NCBI GenBank assembly: GCA_026119855.1
Contig: JAOWBW010001468.1
Span: forward strand, 186,001 to 250,000
Reading direction: 5' to 3'
DNA from: Campanula takesimana
Lineage: Eukaryota; Streptophyta; Magnoliopsida; Asterales; Campanulaceae
Length of the DNA stretch: 64,000 nt
Below are positions 1 to 11,023 of this stretch, piece by piece. Both the position numbers and the translations under genes were made by a program. Below the pieces are notes generated by a model, which saw only the letters and a program-made list of their open reading frames with translations, was not told the DNA's origin and searched no databases. The stretch's first letter is position 1, and the number at the start of each line of letters is the position of its first letter.

Positions 1-218
1 AAGGTAAACCCTAAAATCTAAAATTGATTTCACTTCTTTTCTAGTTTGGGGGTTGGGTAGAACCACTCATTTGATTCTTGATATGCATAGTATCAATTTC
101 CTAAGGAAAATCATTTGACTTTGCATTTACGAAAAGACCAATTGTCTCAAATTTTGTTCTTCTTTCCGTCCCAAATTCTTTATTTTTAATCTTCTCATTT
201 GATAACATTGGTAATAGG

Positions 219-478
219 TTGTTGGATCGGTTCATTACGATGACTCCGAGAAATAAATCAAGCCCTAGTGTTCCAATTGCCCAAGAGGTCAACCAAGAAA
301 AAGCTCCCGCATCGCTGCTATTGAAGCTAAAAAGAAGGAGGAAAGCAAGAAAGGTGAGACCTCCCGGCCAAATGACATTCCTTTTTCAATCAACGGGCAG
401 GCTGACCAGAGGAAGGGTATAAAAAGGAGGAGTCTTGCTGAGTTTGACCGGACTTCTATCTCCACATTAGCCCAACAG
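219..478 (+). pseudogene. Coding-like fragment, unrecognised
   Basis: Two overlapping frames look protein-like rather than random. From the ATG at 240 there is a short Lys/Arg-rich reading. A second frame from about 308 reads RIAAIEAKKKEESKKGE and stays open to about 478, where CAG meets GTGCCT, a plausible splice donor. The switch of frame near 305 suggests a one-base indel in an old exon. No domain was recognised, and no neighbouring exon could be joined to it. It could be a captured or decayed exon of a host gene or of a transposon. Confidence is low. Confidence 0.25.
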
Positions 479-1610
479 GTGCCTTCTTCAATTTCACACA
501 CATATATATACACATGGTCATATTTCTTTGCGTGGGTGTGTGTTTATATACTCTGTTATCTTGTTATTGTTCATGTTTATTGATATATAATGAGAATAGT
601 GGTTGATAACCAAAAAGAAATGATTTTTGTTGAATTTTTATCGAGTTATTCATGTTAGCCGACCCCAAAATTTTTAGACAACGGCTGCAATATTGCTGTT
701 GTTTTCGTCATTGTTGTTGTTTATGGAGTTATGTCGCTTAATAAAGGCATATGCGTGTAATGTGTTTTTTGAGGGGAAGTATACATTGGGGCATAGATGA
801 TCAAGAATAAATATAGACATTTATTTTGAGACGGGTTATTAATAAGTGTTGGAACAAATTTATGCGGAAGAAATAAAGTAAACTTATCCCTGATTGTCAC
901 CCCTTGTGTCTGTTTCTGAGGTCATTGCTTAGCCTATGGACTTCAGCATATTGCGCACCAAACTTATTGAATTTTAGTTTCGCGTCTTTTTTTTTTTTTT
1001 TTTTTGAAAGAATAGGCAACACCAAACTTTTTGGTGTAGATCCGCCACCACTGGCTTCATGGTTAATTGAGCTTATTGGGCTTACAAAATATTAGACAAA
1101 TGTCTTTTAGGGGTTTTTGGAGTTAGTCTTAAGTTGACTCAAAATCAAAATACATGAGAAGCTTAATTATATTAGGGTTGTTTTAAGAATAAAATAAAAT
1201 AATTAAACATTATAAAAAATGTACAATAGGAAAGGAAGCGTGGTAGTCCGTAACGGATGACAAGGAACAGAAAGAGTCGATCCTCATTAATTGCTAGAGA
1301 GGAAGAGACGATCCAAGGTGAGTATAAAAAGGATGAGATGCTACTTTGGTTATGGGAATTAAGACATAGAAGTGAGAAAAATAAAATACTCCCTGGTGTC
1401 GTTCCGCGAAAGTGAAAGAGAAGGAAATCACTGACAATTGATGGTGGTTGTCGGAATCGTTGTTTGAGGTAAGTCGATTCTTTAATCGTAGCAATTTTGG
1501 TTTTGTGATTTGTGAGGTGATAGATTGAGTTCTTATTTTCAATTGAAATGGATGTTACAAATAAAAATTGAGGCTGTTCTTCTCATGAGAAAGTAGTAAT
1601 CATTTTAATA
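479..1610. other. Non-coding stretch with promoter-like patch
   Basis: No gene is supported here. A poly-T run lies near 988-1005. A TATAAAAA box lies at 1323-1330, and a GAG|GTAAGT consensus splice donor at about 1466-1472. Together these could mark the first, untranslated exon of a plus-strand gene whose next exon was displaced by insertions. No downstream coding exon could be identified. Confidence 0.25.
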
Positions 1611-1681
1611 CTCCTTCCATCTCAGAAGAAAGATAGTGAAATTGTCAAAATGGCATGAAAAACAGTAAGAGATATCCTAAG

Positions 1682-2438
1682 TGATAACAACACTTACGAT
1701 AGCACTTCTGGAAAAACACACTTACGGAAAACAATTTAAAAATCAGAAATGCAGCTGAATTTTAAAAGAACAACAAATTGTTTTTCTCAAGTTATATAAA
1801 TATATAACTTGAGTGAGCGACGAAGACAATATCCACTATATGATAATTCTTTTTTAGTACAAGATCGAAAGTTCCCTATAACTATTACAATTAAGTTCTA
1901 TGGAACGAAGAGAAATTAAGCACGAAATTCTATCCTAGTCAAGACACTTTCTTCAACCTAAGTTTTCGAAAGTGGAAAGAATTATGGGAGGAAGAATCTT
2001 CAAGAACCAAGGAGTGCTTAATCTCAAATGCAAGAAAGTGTGTTGATATTGGTTTGGTTGATCTTCCTTGTCTTCACCCTTGCATTTATATAGGATGGGG
2101 AGTCTTGGAGGTTACTCCCCACATGTGTGATAACTCGTCTGAAGTGGGTGAGAGAGTGGGGTGAGTGGTTCCTCCATTTGTGCTCAAGTTCCACAAAAAT
2201 AGCAACAATTTACTTGAGCTCCAAGTCCATGCTTTCCCTCCTTGTACTCGGCTGCATCAAAGGTCTTGTACTCTCTTTAAAACTAGCCAACAAGCCTTGA
2301 CTAAGTCTTCACCACGTTTTTCTTCATTTCCCCATGTATTTCACATTTAGAAAGTTATTCATAAAACTCCTTTTATGAATAACTAACCATTTTCACTTTA
2401 ATCCTCATATAATCACCTGTAAAATGGACCAACCAACA
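1682..2438 (-). mobile_element. Divergent LTR fragment, same family as 53422
   Basis: This stretch is alignable over most of its length with 53422-54150. Shared blocks include TTGTTTTTCTCAAGTTAT, AAGTTCCCTAT, AATTCTATCCTAG, GTCTTCACCCTT and CATTTATATAGG. A TATATAA box read on the minus strand (near 2088-2095) sets the orientation. Boundaries are approximate and no clean target duplication was found. It lies inside a Stowaway-like MITE. Probably an old solo LTR. Confidence 0.5.
1786..1813. repeat. 28-bp perfect AT-rich palindrome
   Basis: Arms CTCAAGTTATAT and ATATAACTTGAG flank the centre AAAT, giving twelve paired bases. The related LTR scrap at about 53527-53555 keeps the frame of the palindrome but with mismatches. 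It could form a cruciform or RNA hairpin near the LTR 3' side. Confidence 0.7.
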
Positions 2439-3136
2439 AACATATTGCTAGAAATAATACATGATTAGAATTATAATGTTTGGTAAAAGAAATGTGAAAC
2501 TATCACAAAAATACGTCTGGATAGCATCTGGGAGGTGATGGAAACACTTATGAAAGCATCAGTGTCTGCACTTACAGATAGTCCATTTTTTTTTCGTTGT
2601 TACTGCGAGGAAACATTGAGCAGTTATAAATGCTACTTATAATTATGTTAATGTGAATCTAAAAATTGATATTAATAGTTTTTATAATGGTGTATTAAGA
2701 ACAATTTCAATAAATTCATTAGAATAATTAAAAGTAGCCTTAATTATTACTCAAAGTTCCTTCGTAAAACCCATAAAAATAGGGAGACTATCATTTTGTG
2801 ACAGAGGGAGTATATGACAAATGTGTTTGTATGGACCAAAATGTAGGGATGGTCAACGCCGGTTCCGGTTCGGAACCGGCGGTTCCGGTTCGGCTTTTAT
2901 GTGAACCTTAACCGGCCCTTGATTACACCGGTTCTGGTTCCGGTCTGGTTCCGCAGTTCCTTTTTTGATGGTTTTTTAACGGTTAATTCTGATAAAACTG
3001 TTAGAAATCAGTCAAAACACATTTTTATTATTTTCATTCACTGAATTTGGCAAAAAAATCAGTCAAAACACAACTTTTCTTGTTAACCTTCCATTAGTAA
3101 CGGTTAATTCTGATGAAACTGTTAGAAATCTAATGA

Positions 3137-5562
3137 TGTAACGACCCGAAAACCCGTCTCTATTTTCTTAGTAATAAATATTTATTTATTTATGTGTGCA
3201 TTTTGTGTTTCATAAATTTCATGCTTATAATTATTTGGCTTGATTTTGTAATAAGTGTGAAATTTGGGGCTTCATTGGTAAGTGGGGTATATGGGTTTAT
3301 GTGTTCAATGTTGAAGTAGAGGGGTTAATTAGAAACCTTTTTTTTATCCTAACAACTCCCTCAGCTCCTCCCTCACCCTCCACTCACAGTCAATTCCTCC
3401 CCCTCCCTCCTGCGCCCTACACACACACACAATGCAATTTTCTCTCCCTCTCCCTTTTTGATGAAAAAGGTAAGAAATCTCCATTTTCTTCTCCCTTCTT
3501 TTGATAGTCTTTTACTCATAATTTCTTAATGCTCATTTTATGAAAAATGTTTAGATCGTCGCTAGGATCGTATAGAGCTAAGAAAATTCGAATTCCGTCG
3601 CATTTCATAAATTCCAAGTAAGTTGCTTTTCCCCCTTTTATGCTAAAAATGTTCATTCTAAGTTCATATAATGCTATGATGACTACATTTTGCTTCTTGG
3701 TTGAATTTTGAGATGATTTAAATTTTGTTCATCTTTTGCGATTTTATGAAGGTTGAATTAATTCTTGGGTTTGTGTGTAGATGTTGTTATATAAGCCTTT
3801 TATAAGCTTATATGGTGTTTTAGTACCTTAGTATACTTGTTAGAAGTCTTAGATTTTGGTTGAGTTGTGGAATGGGAAGATATGGGTAAGAACCCAGCCA
3901 TTGTTGCCGATTTCCGGCAGAACAGGGGTAGTGGGCGACCGCCCACTATTGGGTTGGGCGACCGCCCAGGTCATCAGTTGACATGGTGTTGAAACATGGG
4001 TTTGGGCGACCGCCCACGGGGGCTTTGGGCGACCGCCCATGAGGGCTGTTCTGAAGGTCTCTACTTTTGAGTTGTTTTAAGAGTCAAGCTTGGTCTAGGC
4101 TCGAAGTACTACCCTAATTGAGTTAAATAGTCATCGTGGAACACTTTAGTGTTTGGAATTGGTTCATTTGTGAATAATGGTGTTATGGAATTTGATCAAG
4201 AATTGTTTGGGAATGTTTGGGCATCTTATGATGTGTTCGTGATTGTTCCAATCGAATTGATTTTGGATAAGACTTGTCTAGGTTTTAGGCGATATCCTAT
4301 AGTACCTAGAGGGTTGTTATTGAACACTAAAGTGTAGGGTTTGGTCCGGTTGTGATCATGTACTAATAGGTGTAACCTTTTGGATTCGTTTGGGGTGTTT
4401 AGAATTGGTTCGTTATGAGCGGATGTATAGCGTGAAATGGCGATTGGGTACCTGCGGTTTGATTAACCTTAAGGTGTAGTCATTCGGACTTCCTAATTGG
4501 AATTCTAGGTGTAAAAATATAGGGAGTTAATAGTCTTAGTACATCTTCATGAGTAAACGTTTAGGGAAATTTTGGTAATAGTCATTGTACTATTTGTGAG
4601 CGACCGTTTGGGTTGTGCCCTTTATGAGTAACTTGTGAGTATCATCCTTAGGATGTGTTTGGTATGTGCCTTATCTTGGAGTCATCATGTTTTAATGGTC
4701 AATGTTGTTGGACTCTTTTAAGAGAAACTTCTTGTGTTCATTGTTGTTGAACCCTTCTTGAGTAATCGTTTGCATCTTTATGGTGATTAATTGGTATGGT
4801 TCCCTACTTTGGAATCATTAATTGTTTACCGAGCTAGTGTTATTTCTTAGCGTTTATTTGAAAGCCCAGCTGGCATTTGTGGTTGTGTCGGGCGATGGGG
4901 AAGATTATAATGGCAACGAGCCGAGTCCATTATAATGTGATCCATTGTTTTGCCCTTATTTTCCTCTTCCAGATTGGCCTTGGTTGGGATGAGCTAGCTT
5001 CCTTCGGAAGTAGTCTATCTAACTTTTTGGGTTTTGACTTTGTGTCATCTCCCCTGTCCTTTGTGACATGTTACATTATTATGGTTCCGGTACCGGGGTT
5101 GTCATCTTCAGCTGTTTATGCTGCTATGAAGATGGTTTGATGGGTTGATTGATTGATTGGTCGGTTCTGACCGGGGTTCTCTTCAGCTGTTATGCTGCTA
5201 TTGTTGATTGGTTGATCGGTTGAAGTTGCGCAGCGATTGTTCTATCAGTTTGGTGAAACCTTGGCTCGATATCCTTTGTAACATGTTTATTTCAGCTTTA
5301 TGTGCTGCATGATGAGCTGGTCGTTATTTCCAACCGGTATGGGACGGTTGGCGATAGGGAGCCTCTCATTTGTTGTTATGTGATTGTACATTATGAATGC
5401 TTATTGTTATATTACTGTTTATGACAGCATGGCACTTAGATGCATTTAGTAGCTTACTGAGATTTTATCTCACCCCGTTTCTTTTTATCTTTGTTGTTTT
5501 CCTTAACCCCCCCCCCCTAGGAAAGCAAGTGGTAGCGTTGTGAGGTCCGTTGTAGCGGGAAT
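3137..5562 (+). repeat. Gypsy-G 5' LTR, first part
   Basis: Left LTR up to the Copia-A insertion. It continues at 14083-14385, and together they match the uninterrupted right LTR at 17610-20348. It carries four GC-rich dyads (3930-4039), a TTATATAAGCC box near 3787 and a poly-C run near 5509. The ORFs of 60-90 codons within it are chance readings. Confidence 0.85.
3930..4039. promoter_or_regulatory. Four GC-rich dyads in the Gypsy LTR
   Basis: TGGGCGACCGCCCA (6-bp arms, centre AC) occurs four times: within the 18-bp dyad AGTGGGCGACCGCCCACT at 3930-3947, then at 3955-3968, 4003-4016 and 4026-4039. In the other LTR (about 18418-18533) the second copy has GGACG and the third GGGAGACTGCCC, while the first and fourth are intact. 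A regulatory role, such as a dimeric protein site or RNA hairpin, is inference. Confidence 0.6.
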
Positions 5563-7073
5563 TGTTGGGTTTCGATCAAACATGCGCAGCGGAATTTAGC
5601 AATTAAAATTTTAAGAAACCCAAAGCCATGGATCCGTTCATATGATTAAATCAAATACAACAAGATGAATAGAGGAATAACTAACCCTTGATGGCTATGA
5701 ATTTTCTCTTCGGTCTTGGTGGAGATCTTGAAGCTTTATCACGAACAAATCACGAACTTTGTAAGATGCTAAAATTCACCCTCTAGCGGTATCCACACTT
5801 CGAACGAATATCAAAGGAGCTTCTTTGATCTTGGTTGCTAGACCAATATTATGAAACACACTTTCACAATATAATAAGGAACTATATGGAATTTATTTGT
5901 GAATTATTTTGTTCCTCAATCAATGATATCTTAGAGCAAAATAAAATCTCTCTCAAACACTTTGGAGACTCACAAAAGCACTAGTTAATATGGTCTGGCC
6001 GAATTGGGGTTTTTATACACAATTAAGACCTATTTCAAATAAGAATCTTGTGCCAAAAACCTTCCTAAATCGAATTACGAATTTTCCTGTCGGCAGCACC
6101 AGGCGCCCGCCCGGTACCACCCGAGCGCCCGCTCATTTGGGCAGAAGGTCAAGGCCTTTTCCGGCTTATTCAGGCGCCCGCCTGGTTCAACCCAAGCGCC
6201 CGCTTGGTTGACCAGGAGGCCCAGAATAATTCCAGAAATTCCCTTGAGGTCCTTCGACCCTAAATTCCAATACAATACTTTTATTAAAGATTCGTTCTAT
6301 TGTGTGTGACCCTCTAGGATTATACTAAGTTGGCAATGGGCTCAAACATGATCCCATAAGATATGATTAGGTTCTAGAAAACCGTCATACCTACCCAAAT
6401 AGTATAACTAGATACAAGTTCGCATTCCTTTAGAATATGTCACAATCCCTTTGTCTCCGATGTCATTGAACACAAGTCATGGTCAAACAGTCAACTTGTT
6501 TTGTTCAATACTTTCTCGATTCCGAATATGTTGATAATTCAAATGCTATTGATCCAATCAATCCATTTGAGTCCGGCCGAACATTTCATCAACATCATTC
6601 CTTCGAGGGGCCCAAGCTTGACATCTCTCCGTGGAGGGACAAATCCATTTAGCTTATTATTCTTCCCAACGAGAATCCGATTATGCCAATCATACCTTTT
6701 ATAACTACCGTGTTAAGGTAGCGTTTGAATATGTCAAACACAATGTTCATCAAGTGGAAGACTATAATAACTTCATGTATAAGGATTCAAATGACATAAC
6801 TAATATGAGATATATGTTCGACATAGACCATGACATAAATCTCATACAGCGGGTCATGTCCAGTACCTTGTTCCAAACAAGTATCCATAAATCTAACATG
6901 ATCATCCCATGATCATTTAGCCTTTATACTAGTGCTTAACAAGTACTAGGGACGGAGATTATTATGAGTAAACATGAACAACAATAATAATCAAAACATC
7001 TCTTTTATTGATATGAAATAAATGATAACAATTACAACGTTTATTAAACGTGCCTAGGGCACCACTACCAACA
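5563..7073 (-). repeat. Copia-A 3' LTR
   Basis: Starts TGTTGGGTTTCG and ends CACTACCAACA in plus-strand reading. Its minus-strand TATAAAAA box lies near 6007-6015, with four GC-rich dyads 90-200 bp upstream of it (6102-6207). In element sense this is the 3' LTR, next to the polypurine tract at 7074-7084. Confidence 0.9.
6102..6207. promoter_or_regulatory. Four compensatory GC-rich dyads upstream of the TATA box
   Basis: All four share the core GCG-CC-CGC, but the outer arms differ in paired fashion: GGCGCCCGCC (6102-6111), GAGCGCCCGCTC (6123-6134), CAGGCGCCCGCCTG (6171-6184) and CCAAGCGCCCGCTTGG (6192-6207). Changes on one arm are matched on the other, so symmetry rather than sequence seems to be kept. 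In the other LTR the last dyad has decayed to GCGCCCTC. They lie upstream of the LTR TATA box in the element's sense. Confidence 0.6.
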
Positions 7074-7084
7074 ATCTCCCACTT
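7074..7084 (-). other. Copia-A polypurine tract
   Basis: AAGTGGGAGAT on the minus strand lies between the pol stop and the 3' LTR. This is the expected plus-strand primer position for reverse transcription. Confidence 0.7.
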
Positions 7085-7087
7085 GCC

Positions 7088-10000
7088 CTAGGCCCAATCT
7101 CCCATGTATCTAATACCCATAGACCTAACATGACCATCATGTTTAGCTTGTGGAAGTCCCTTTGTTAGCGGGTCCGCAACATTGTCATCAGTAGGTACTC
7201 TGCATATATTTACGTCTCCCCTATCAACGATCTCTCGAATGATATGAAAACGCCTAAGTATGTGTTTGGATTTCTGATGTGCTCTTGGTTCCTTTGCTTG
7301 AGCAATAGCACCATTATTATCGCAATAAAGGTCTATTGGATTAGCAATACTAGGAACCACTTCAAGTTCAGTTATGAACTTCTTAATCCAAACAGCTTCC
7401 TTTGCAGCATCCGATGCAGCAATATACTCAGCTTCTGTTGTAGAATCAGCGGTTGTACTTTGCTTGGAACTCTTCCAGCTTACAGCTCCACCATTTAACA
7501 TAAACACAAAACCCGATTGCGATCGGCTATCATCTTTGTCGGTTTGGAAGCTTGCATCCGTGTAAGCATTTACAACGAGATCATCTTCCATTCCTCCATA
7601 GACCAAAAACGAGTCTTTAGTTCTTCTCAAGTACTTAAGAATCGCTTTTACAGCTATCCAGTGATTTTCGCCAGGGTCGGATTGGTATCTACTTGTCAAG
7701 CTCAAAGCATACGATACATCCGGCCTAGTACAAATCATGGCATACATGATGGACCCCATTGCCGAAGCATATGGAACATCATTCATTTTCTCACGCTCAT
7801 CGTTTGTCTTAGGACATTGAGTCTTGCTTAGAGAAACTCCATGTAACACGGGCAAGGTGCCTCTTTTAGAATTTTCCATACGGAATCTTCTAATGACCTT
7901 GTCAATGTATGTACTTTGGCTTAAACCAAGTAGCCTCCTTGATCTATCTCTATAGATCTTAATTCCAAGTATATATGCGGCTTCACCCATATCTTTCATT
8001 GCAAAACACTTTCCTAACCAAGTCTTCACAGACTGAAGTGTAGGAATGTCGTTTCCAATGAGCAATATGTCATCCACATATAAAATAAGGAATAGGACTA
8101 TGCTCCCACTAATCTTCTTGTATACACAAGGCTCATCTTCGTTCTTGATGAAACCAAACTCTTTGACCGATTCATGAAAACGGAGATTCCAACTCCTTGA
8201 AGCTTGCTTCAATCCATAGATGGATCTTTGCAATTTGCATACCTTAGAATCTTGTTCAAAACCTTCTGGTTGTGTCATATACACATCCTCTTGGAGTTTT
8301 CCATTCAGGAAAGCGGTTTTGACGTTCATCTGCCATATTTCATAGTCATGATATGCGGCAATGGAAAGGAAAATTCTTATAGACTTGATCATTGCTACGG
8401 GTGAAAAGGTCTCATCATAGTCAATACCATGAACTTGCCTATAACCCTTCGCTACAAGCCTAGCTTTGTAAGTATGCACCTTCCCATCCATGTCAGTCTT
8501 CTTCTTGAAGACCCATTTGCATCCTATGGTTTTTACATCTTCGGGCGCATCAATCAAATTCCAAACTTGATTGTCTTGCATGGATTGTAATTCGGATTCC
8601 ATGGCTCTAAGCCACTTGTCCGAATCAGGAGAAGACATCGCCTCTTGGTAGGTTGACGGTTCATCATTCTCAATGATTTCTACCTCATTACTATCCGTTA
8701 CGAGAAATCCATATCTCTCGGGCTCGGATCGTAACCTACTAGATCTGCGAGATGCTTGTGTATTTTGAACAGGTTCCACAACTCCTTGTGGTTCTTGTTC
8801 TTGTTCCACTATTGGTTCAATGTTATTTTCTGGGTCTCGAATTTCTTCAAGATTTATTTTACTCCCACTGATTTCTTTGGAGAGAAACTCTTTCTCTAGA
8901 AAGACACCAGTTCGGGCAACAAACACTTTGTTGTCCTCTCGGTTGTAAAAGTAATATCCTTTAGTTTCCTTAGGATATCCCACGAAAATACATTTATCAG
9001 ATTTGTGTGCTAGTTTGTCAGAGATAAGTCTCTTGACATAAACTTCGCAACCCCAAATCCTCATGAAAGATAAACTAGGTTTCTTTCCACTCCACATCTC
9101 ATATGGAGTCTTTGGAACCGATTTAGTTGGAACTTGATTTAGTGTGAAAGCAGCAGTTTCTAGGGCGTAACCCCAAAAGGATATTGGAAGATCAACTTGA
9201 CTCATCATTGATCGAACCATGTCTAACAAAGTCCGATTTCTCCTCTCAGACACACCATTCCATTGTGGTGTTCCGGGCGAAGTCAATTGTGAAACTATTC
9301 CACAATTCTTTAGATGATCATCAAATTCTTGACTTAAGTATTCACCACCTCGATCTGATCGAAGTGCCTTTATACTTTTGCCAAGTTGTTTTTATACTTC
9401 ATTTTGAAATATTCTAAATATCTCAAATGCTTCACTTTTATGTTTCATTAGGTAAACATACCCAAATCTACTATAATCATCAGTGAAGGTTATGAAGTAT
9501 TGAAATCCTCCCCTAGCATTGCTACTTAATGGTCCGCATACATCGGAATGTATCAACCCCAATAAGTCGCTTGCCCTTTCACCCAACTTGGTAAAAGGTG
9601 TCTTAGTCATTTTTCCAAGAAGACACGACTCACAAGTATCATATGACTCTAAGTCACATGAACCCAAAAGTCCGTCCCCATGGAGTTTTGAGATACGCTT
9701 CTCATTAATATGACCAAGACGGCAATGCCACAAATAAGTATGATTTACATCATTAGGTTTAGATTTCTTATTTACATGATAGACATTATTTTCATTCTTG
9801 ACATCCAAGATATAAATGCCATTAAATGAATTAGCAATACCATAAAGCACATCATTTAAATAAATAGAAAATTTCTTATTCTCAATAAGAAACTTAAAAC
9901 CTTCATTATCCAAACAAGAAATTGAAATAATATTTCTGCTTAAATCCGGAACATAATAACAATTGTTCAAAACAAAAATTAATCCGGAAGGTAAAGTGAC

Positions 10001-11023
10001 TTCATAAGTCCCTACGGCTAATGCAGCAACTCTTGCTCCATTCCCCACGCGTAGATCTACTTCACCTTCTTTAAGCAGTCTCCTATTCTTTAGTCCCTGC
10101 ACATTTAGACAAATGTGAGAACCACATCCGGTATCCAATACCCAAGAATCAGTGGTAGAAAGGAGAATATCTATCATATAGATACCTGAAGTCGACGCAG
10201 CCTTGCTGCTCTTCTTCTTCTTTTGCTCTTCCAAGAAAGCCTTGCAATTACGTTTCCAATTACCAATTTCTTGACAATGGAAACAGATTGCATCCTTTTG
10301 TGAATCGGGTTTTGCCTCAGAAGCCTTGGCAACCTTTGCCTTGCTTATCTTGGGTTTGACAACTTTTGCCTTACCCTTGCCTTTGGCACCAGGCTTCTTC
10401 CCATCATGAACCAAGAGCACGGGAGAACCTTTCTCCATAATTTTCATCTCTGCAGTTTTGAGCATCCCATGCAACTCAGAGAGGTTCTTATCCATTCCAT
10501 GCATGTTATAATTCATCACAAACTGATTATAACTTTTAGGCAATGAATTAAGAATGAGATCCGTGGCTAGCTCCAATGGAATTGGATAGCCAAGTTTCTC
10601 AAGGTGCTCTACATAACCTTTCATTTTAAGAAAGTGAGGACTCACTTGTTGCCCTTCATTCATTTTACTAGTAGTGAATGCAACAATGGTCTTGTACCTC
10701 TCTTGCCTAGCTTGCTCTTGAAACATGGTTCTCAACTCCACGCCTATCTCATAGGCTTCCAAATGTTCCAAACTTTGTTGGAGTTTTGAACACATAGCAG
10801 CAAGCATGAGACAACTTACATCTCTAGAATCATTACGATGTTTCTTGTAATTGTCTCTTTCCACCCTAGGGGCAGTAGGCGGTGGTTCAGCAGGGAGAGG
10901 CCCGTCGAGAATGTACAACTTATCTTCTTGCCTAAGAACGATTCTTATGCTACGGATCCAATCCATAAAGTTAGTACCATTATCTTCGAGCTTATCCTTC
11001 TCGAGGATCGATCACAATGACAT
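7088..11023 (-). pseudogene. gag-pol: Copia-A gag-pol polyprotein, two in-frame stops
   Basis: One frame runs from the ATG at 11023 to 7088, about 1,310 codons, broken only by TGA at 11012-11014 (fourth codon, probably from CGA) and TAA at 9392-9394 in integrase. In order: gag with a knuckle CFHCQEIGNWKRNC whose usual His is Asn; protease with LDTGCGSH; integrase HHCC (LWHCRLGH to CESCLLG); integrase core with HSDVCGPL, SDRGGEY and PQWNGVSERRNRTL; RT with YVDDILLIG; RNase H with AYTDASF, TEAEYIAAS and YCDNNGAIAQ. The product would copy element RNA into DNA and integrate it. Reading through the stops would give an otherwise intact protein. The first downstream ATG (MDWIRSIRI) could rescue the N terminus. 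Confidence 0.92.

Larger units (their letters stand above)
1611..2810. mobile_element. Stowaway-like MITE, interrupted by an LTR fragment
   Basis: The ends CTCCTTCCATCTCAGA and (reverse complement of the right end) CTCCCTCTGTCACAAA are imperfect inverted repeats of the Stowaway type. Both sides are flanked by TA, the usual target duplication of Tc1/mariner-derived MITEs. The element is far longer than a normal Stowaway because an LTR fragment occupies about 1682-2438. It is more diverged than the MITE at 58301-58534. No coding capacity is seen. Confidence 0.55.

Noticed and set aside
3301..3504. 67-codon Pro-rich ORF
   Set aside because: Lies in CT-rich LTR sequence and is altered in the second LTR copy; no coding evidence.
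4877..5140. 87-codon ORF in the Gypsy LTR (also at 19385)
   Set aside because: Present in both LTR copies as part of the repeat, with no domain, and its start differs between copies.
7244..7831. Plus-strand ORFs of 60-100 codons over Copia-A
   Set aside because: They are antisense shadows of RNase H and RT; the minus-strand frame carries all the motifs.
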